A stretch of 64,000 bases of DNA. It comes from Lamellibrachia columna. Lineage: Eukaryota > Annelida > Polychaeta > Sabellida > Siboglinidae. The DNA is taken from NCBI GenBank assembly GCA_963662155.1, contig OY759273.1:28991544-29055543 (forward strand). Direction: 5' to 3'. The notes below the pieces were generated by a model, which saw nothing but the letters and a program-made list of their open reading frames with translations, did not search any database and was not told where the DNA came from. Positions 59,116 through 64,000 of this stretch are shown piece by piece (the stretch's first letter is position 1; each line of letters opens with the position of its first letter). Both the position numbers and the translations under genes were made by a program.

Positions 59116-61475
59116 CATAGGCGGATCCAGATGGGGGTCCAGACCCCCCCTTTTTTGAGTACCAAAAAATTTATTGCAATTGCATGTCAACGGAGGACAA
59201 AGGCATTGCCAAGAAATGACAGAAGGTAAAAATTGTCGCTTACTATATACAAATTCTTTAGTAGCAGTCTGATGTTTTCAGACAATGATCTAGCACAGGC
59301 GATATACTTGGCGTTCAGGGGATCCCCAAAGTTATTCTTAGCATTATCGGTGACGTCGTTTATAGATTCACTGCACACGCACACTGAACATTTCTCCCCG
59401 CGAAAGAATGAACATACTATGGGAATGTTTGGCGTTCCTAGTCGTGTTGTGTGCAGTTGCTGGATCTGCGCAATATGCAGATTTCGCTCGATTGCGCTGC
59501 GCAATCCTTGGATACTTGAAAATCTGCAGATTGCGCACCCATCTGCAGATTGCACAGATCCAGCAAATGCGCCCAACAGACGCGCTGGTCCTTTGATGAA
59601 AATCGTCTGCATCAGTTCTTCGGACCGGACTTTCAACATGACAATTGGCATTTTTACATGTCAAAATTTAAGCTATCCTATCGGTTCAACATCAAAAGAC
59701 ACCAGAATGCTCCTTGCCCTAGTTGATAAGCCAGTCCAACCAGAAGATGTACAACAAAAACGTTCACGTCCTGAAGAGTATTATAGAAACAGTTGTATTT
59801 TGTGGAAAACAAAACTTGCCACTCCGAGGCCACAGGGATGATCGGACAAGTACATCGTCCAACAGGGGAAACTTCTAAGGCAGTTCTGGAAATGATGGCC
59901 AAACGCGACGACAAACTCCGAGAACATCTTGAGACCGGAAGGAAGAATGCGCAGTATACATCAAGAATCATCCTGAATGAAGTGATTGATGTAGTAACCA
60001 AATACATTAGAAAGGATCATACACGAAGCTTTGAAGACGAAAATGCCTTCTTTTCCATCATGGCAATGAGGTCACAGATCCACATGGTAACCAAATTCTG
60101 TCAGTGTGCTTGAGGATGTTGGCTGACTGTAAAGTAAAACAGTTCTTTTTTTATTTATATACATTGAGAGGGCAACGAGGGAAGCTATAGGTCATAGTGT
60201 CATTGAGTGCCTGAACGATCATAACATCGACATCAGTGACGCCAGGGGTCAGAGCTACGATGGTGCGCAGTGTATGTCCTTGGATAAGGTTGGCGTGCAG
60301 GCGAGGATAAAGCAGTTATCCACACGAGCCTTGTATAAATACACTGCAGCAGCGATGTCCTCAATTTGAGCATCGGCAATGCCTACCTGCCACCCGGAAT
60401 ATGATTGACACCTTTAATGCAGTATTCCTTTTCTTCGATCTGTCCCTCAAACAACAACGATTCCTGGAACGAATCCTAAAACATCTGGCACCAGATATGA
60501 GGGAAATAACGTGCAAATGTGAAAGACCAGATGGGTGGAGCATCACATATGCTACGACACGTTTTATGAAATGTATGAGTTCTTGTGTGAATGTCTGAAA
60601 GCCGTACTGAAACCGTCTGAATATCATGACATCTACGAGGAGGTTGCATTGACTGGCAATTGGGATCAGGAAACAAGGACGAAGGCGCAAGGGCTGCTAA
60701 CCAATCTCACTTCGTCACGTGCCATCATCGCATTCATCACCACCAAGAATGTTTTGGAGAATGTCAGCTTCAATAGAGGGACTTGGACATATATCAAGGG
60801 TACAGTATGATCGACCAAACCAGGGAACGAATGATAACGATGAAATATGAGCTAGAAGAGGAGTACAGTGTGTGGTATAACTATGCTACATGTTTAGTCA
60901 CACTTCTTGGTACACCCATCTCAGCACCAGGGACACCACGATAGTCCCGACAGATGCAAATAGCCAATGCCCCCAGCACATCCCCACGGGAGCACTACCT
61001 GCGCAATCTGGCAACCCCGTTTTGTGACCACCTGTCTGCCGAGTTCCACAATCGATTTAACCCTGAAAGCAGGAAGGGTATAGGTATTCTTGTTTTACTC
61101 CCCTGGATCATTACAGAGACAGGAAATGTACAGCATGTTGTGGACGGATTGGTGTTCTGGGAGTCAGAATGCCAAATGTCTCTTCGCTCCTAGCTGAGGT
61201 GAAGGAATGGCAGAACTTCCGCACCTTGTTGAGGATTGGTTGCGCTCTTGTTGTGAGGCAGAGTGTTCATTCTTCTGCCTGGGACGGGTCAAAACCTACC
61301 TACGCAACAGAATAGAAGATTGGCTTTCTGGGCTCACAATGAAGAACATGAACCACAACACGGAGATTGATCTGGAAACACCTCAAATCAGATGTGCTAA
61401 TATAATCACAATGGAAAATGCAACATGTAGTGGAGCTTGTTGTCTAATTATTAATAGATCTGCTGATGAACAACA
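59116..61475 (+). pseudogene. hAT-family (ZMYM1-like) transposase remnant
   Basis: The left end resembles hAT termini (AGGCGGATCCAGATGGGGGT). Translations in shifting frames occur in family order: VVFCGKQNLPLRGHRDD (59795-59845), MMAKRDDKLREHLETGRKNA with FFSIMA (59890-60065), DISDARGQSYDGAQCMSLDK (60230-60290), then near the end CEAECSFFCLGRVKTYLRNR and MKNMNHNTEIDLE (61250-61380), the C-terminal dimerisation region. Numerous stops and frameshifts; no right terminus seen. It is probably inside the 5' intron of gene A, opposite in direction. Confidence 0.75.
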
Positions 61476-61539
61476 TTTATTAAAACATAGCTGATATAAA
61501 CAGTTTCTAGTATTATTCTAGTTATTTCCATTAACTAAC

Positions 61540-61755
61540 TGTGGCATCGTGGACTATTAGCCGTTCCTATGAGTAAGCTATTGCGGAGTAATTGACACTC
61601 CGCATCTCGGACTACTTGCGAGCCCCTTCTGGCATAGCTTGATCTAGCAAGGAGTTGATGAATAATGTTGTATCCGCTTTAAGCCCTAATTATGGGAACG
61701 TTCAATAAAGTGCGTGATATAAAGACGCTGTTTTGACGTAGCATAAGATGCAACA
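61540..61755 (+). mobile_element. Candidate 5' LTR of the Ty3/Gypsy element
   Basis: Bounded by TGTGGCATCG and GCAACA (TG...CA), about 216 bases, with AATAAA near 61705. It is followed by TAATTGGCGACGAGGATG, resembling the leader and primer-binding region of such elements. The partner LTR would lie beyond the window, so the limits are a proposal. Confidence 0.5.
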
Positions 61756-61959
61756 TAATTGGCGACGAGGATGTTGGCTCGAAATCAGCCCCGAATTGAC
61801 TACTGTTGAAGCGAAAAAAGTTACATTTTCGACTTCACCGAAAATTGCAAATGGCGAACTGAGCCGCCGCACTTCAAATGAAGACTGCACCGCGTACTTC
61901 CAGTGAATAGACTGCACGGGCGTGAGTTTGCAAATCAGTATTAACTTTCGAAGCTATAT

Positions 61960-62756
61960 ATGATGGCTACATTCGGCAAAATTGACGAATTTAACGTGAA
62001 AGATGACTGGCCTCAGTACATTGAGCGACTGGGTCATTACTTCAGTGCAAACGATATCAGTGATGCTGGTAAACAGAAATCGATACTACTAAGTGTGGTA
62101 GGCGCAGACACTTACAAGTTAATGCACAACTTGTCGGTACCAAATTGACTGGGAACGAAGACTTATGAACAATTGGTACAACTGGTCAAAGATTATTTGT
62201 GTCCTGAACCAAATATCATTGTGCAATGAAATCGAATGAAACTGTACCAACGTTTGTCAATGAACTGCGTTGCATAGCTGCAAAGTGTGAATATGGCTTG
62301 CAGTTAAAGGAGAATTTGAGGGATAGACTTGTCGCAGGTGTCAACAATGACAAAATTCAGCAGCGATTATTGCAAAATCCTGGGCTAACATTCGAATCTG
62401 CATTGACCACATGTTTGGCTATGGAGACAGCTGCGAAAAATGTGCATGATTTGTCACAGGTAGCACAAGCAAGCACCGTTCACAAGTTACAAAGTAACAA
62501 CAACAACTATGTTGGTGATAACAAGAAAACTACTTGTTACCGTTGTGGCAGAAAACACAACCCAGATGTGTGTTGGTTCAAAAACGCAACTTGTAATCTT
62601 TGTGGGAAAACTGGCCACATTAAACCAGTGTGTAGATCGAATCAACAACAAAGTGAAACATTTGTGAAACACCCTGAACGTAAATGGTGTGTAGGAAAAG
62701 GGTATGACGTCACAATCACAATCCAAAACTCATCTTCTATAAGAGGGGGAGGATGA
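61960..62756 (+). pseudogene. Ty3/Gypsy gag, broken
   Basis: Opens MMATFGKIDEFNVKDDWPQY. It is interrupted by a TGA at 62146-62148 and a change of frame near 62226. The second part includes FVNELRCIAAKCEYG and two zinc knuckles (CYRCGRKHNPDVC and CNLCGKTGHIKPVC at about 62535-62630), and it ends TGA at 62754-62756. The nucleocapsid part is well preserved, but the element could not make a normal Gag from this copy. Confidence 0.85.
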
Positions 62757-62772
62757 TTAGCAGAGTTATACA

Positions 62773-64000
62773 ATGAATACAATTGACAGCTGCTATGGAT
62801 GGAAAAGAGAGGACCGAATCATTGAATCGTTCGTGATTCAAGATCAAAGGATTGACTTAGAAATTGATACAGGGGCAACTGTTTCTGTAATCAGTGAGAA
62901 CACTTACCGTCAATTGAAGAACAGTACAGTGTTAAAGAAGACACAAACGATTCTGAGAACATACTCGGGCGAGAAAATCATTCCTATGGGTGTGATAGAT
63001 GTCTCGGTGAATTACCAAAATTGGGAGCATGTGTTACCATTGTTGGTAATTTCTGGAGGACCAAATCTCTTGGGTAGAAACTGGCTGCGTGAAATTCGGC
63101 TAAACTGGCGGGATATTCAAGCCAAGTTACACAATGTGTCATCGACAAATCAGTCGGCACTAAATGATGTTCTACAACGTTATGAACACGTTTTCAACGA
63201 TGAACTTGGTGCACTTAAAGGAATAAAAGCGTCAATACACTTGAAAGATGATGCCACACCAGTGTTCATGCGAAGTAGACCAGTTCCATATGCTCTTCTT
63301 AAGGGAATTGAAGCTGAACTGGAGAGGCTGGAAAACGAGGGTACAATTAAGCCAGTTGAATTATCCGACTGGGCTACGCCGATCGTACCAATCGTGAAAT
63401 CGGATTCTTCTGTGAGAATTTGTGGAGATTACAAACTCACAGTGAACAAGGCTAGTCGAATGGATTCCTATCCAATTCCGAAGGTGGATGAACTTTTCGC
63501 GAAGTTAGCGGGAGGACAGAAATATTCAGAACTCGATTTAAGCCATGCTTACGAGCAAATACTACTGGATGAGTCATCATGTGAATGTGTGACAATCAAC
63601 ACACATCGTGGTTTGTTCCAGTATCAGAGATTGCCATATGGAGTTTCTTCGTCTCCTGGAATATTCCAGAGAATAATGGAATGTCTTTTCCAAGGAATGA
63701 CAGACGTGGCTCCATACTTGGATAATGTCATCATTACAGAGAAAGATGATGAGGAACATTTGAAGAATTTGGCTCTCGTGTTAGAGAAAATATCTCAGGC
63801 TGGATTGCGCCTGAAGAGAAGCAAATGTCAATTCATGAAGGAGCAAATGGTTGTCCTGGGACATGTTCTCAGTGGTAAAGGAATACAACCTTGTAAGGCA
63901 AAGGTAGAAACTATTCAGAATGCCCCAGCCCCGACTAACGTAACAGAATTGAGAGCCTATTTAGGTCTCATAAATTATTATCACAGATATCTACGAAACC
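62773..64000 (+). CDS. Ty3/Gypsy pol (protease and reverse transcriptase), runs off the window
   Basis: Open from ATG 62773 to the window end, in the +1 frame relative to gag; an in-frame TAG at 62758 lies just upstream. Protease motif LEIDTGATVSVIS comes first, then LLGRNWLREI. Reverse-transcriptase motifs follow: ELSDWATPIVPIVKSD, RICGDYKLTVNKAS, YSELDLSHAYEQILLD, LPYGVSSSPGIFQRIM. The catalytic box reads YLDN (63715-63726) where YLDD is expected. Then LVLEKISQAGLRLKRSKCQF and LRAYLGLINYYHRYL, leading toward RNase H. One essential aspartate is missing, so this copy is probably inactive. Confidence 0.92.
   Translation, partial: MNTIDSCYGWKREDRIIESFVIQDQRIDLEIDTGATVSVISENTYRQLKNSTVLKKTQTILRTYSGEKIIPMGVIDVSVNYQNWEHVLPLLVISGGPNLLGRNWLREIRLNWRDIQAKLHNVSSTNQSALNDVLQRYEHVFNDELGALKGIKASIHLKDDATPVFMRSRPVPYALLKGIEAELERLENEGTIKPVELSDWATPIVPIVKSDSSVRICGDYKLTVNKASRMDSYPIPKVDELFAKLAGGQKYSELDLSHAYEQILLDESSCECVTINTHRGLFQYQRLPYGVSSSPGIFQRIMECLFQGMTDVAPYLDNVIITEKDDEEHLKNLALVLEKISQAGLRLKRSKCQFMKEQMVVLGHVLSGKGIQPCKAKVETIQNAPAPTNVTELRAYLGLINYYHRYLRN

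Noticed and set aside
59408..59596. Frame with a signal-peptide-like start (MNILWECLAFLVVLCAVAGS)
   Set aside because: It is short, lies within a decayed hAT element and overlaps a DNA hairpin that accounts for much of the sequence.

Overview
The window looks like intron-rich nuclear DNA of a lophotrochozoan animal, most likely a marine mollusc or brachiopod. The evidence is spliced, minus-strand genes with a myosin motor and a family-2 chitin synthase core (a combination known from molluscan and brachiopod chitin synthases), plus CR1-, RTE-, hAT- and Ty3/Gypsy-type transposable elements and many minisatellites. The species cannot be read from the sequence.

Two genes are well supported, both on the minus strand. 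Gene A is a chitin synthase. Eight exons lie between 58016 and 36156, and phases match at all seven junctions. They give about 1028 residues of the catalytic core, membrane segments and C-terminal tail; the 5' part lies beyond the right edge. Gene B starts at an ATG at 11309 and runs off the left edge. Its 12 phase-consistent exons encode 607 residues of a myosin motor preceded by an acidic leader, as expected for the N-terminus of a myosin-headed chitin synthase. The simplest reading is a head-to-tail pair of chitin synthase genes about 25 kb apart.

Layout: 1-11.3 kb is gene B, with introns holding a 29-copy 46-bp array, a 17-copy 33-bp array, a SINE and a LINE scrap. 11.3-36 kb is intergenic: a complete foldback MITE inside a LINE tail, microsatellites, tRNA-derived SINEs, and two copies of a degenerate LINE-bearing unit, one of them flanked by direct repeats. 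36-58 kb is gene A; its introns hold a CR1-like LINE, LINE tails, a 2.3-kb hAT-type element with another foldback inside, and several arrays. 58-64 kb, probably still intron of gene A, holds a decayed hAT (ZMYM1-like) transposase and the 5' part of a broken Ty3/Gypsy element that runs off the right edge.

The most unusual structure is at 56.8-57.93 kb. A 53-bp minisatellite of 21 copies is built from the exon-intron boundary of gene A's first visible exon, so the true 5' splice site is followed by 21 near-identical decoy donors. No bacterial-type genes, CRISPR arrays, rRNA or intact tRNA genes were seen.
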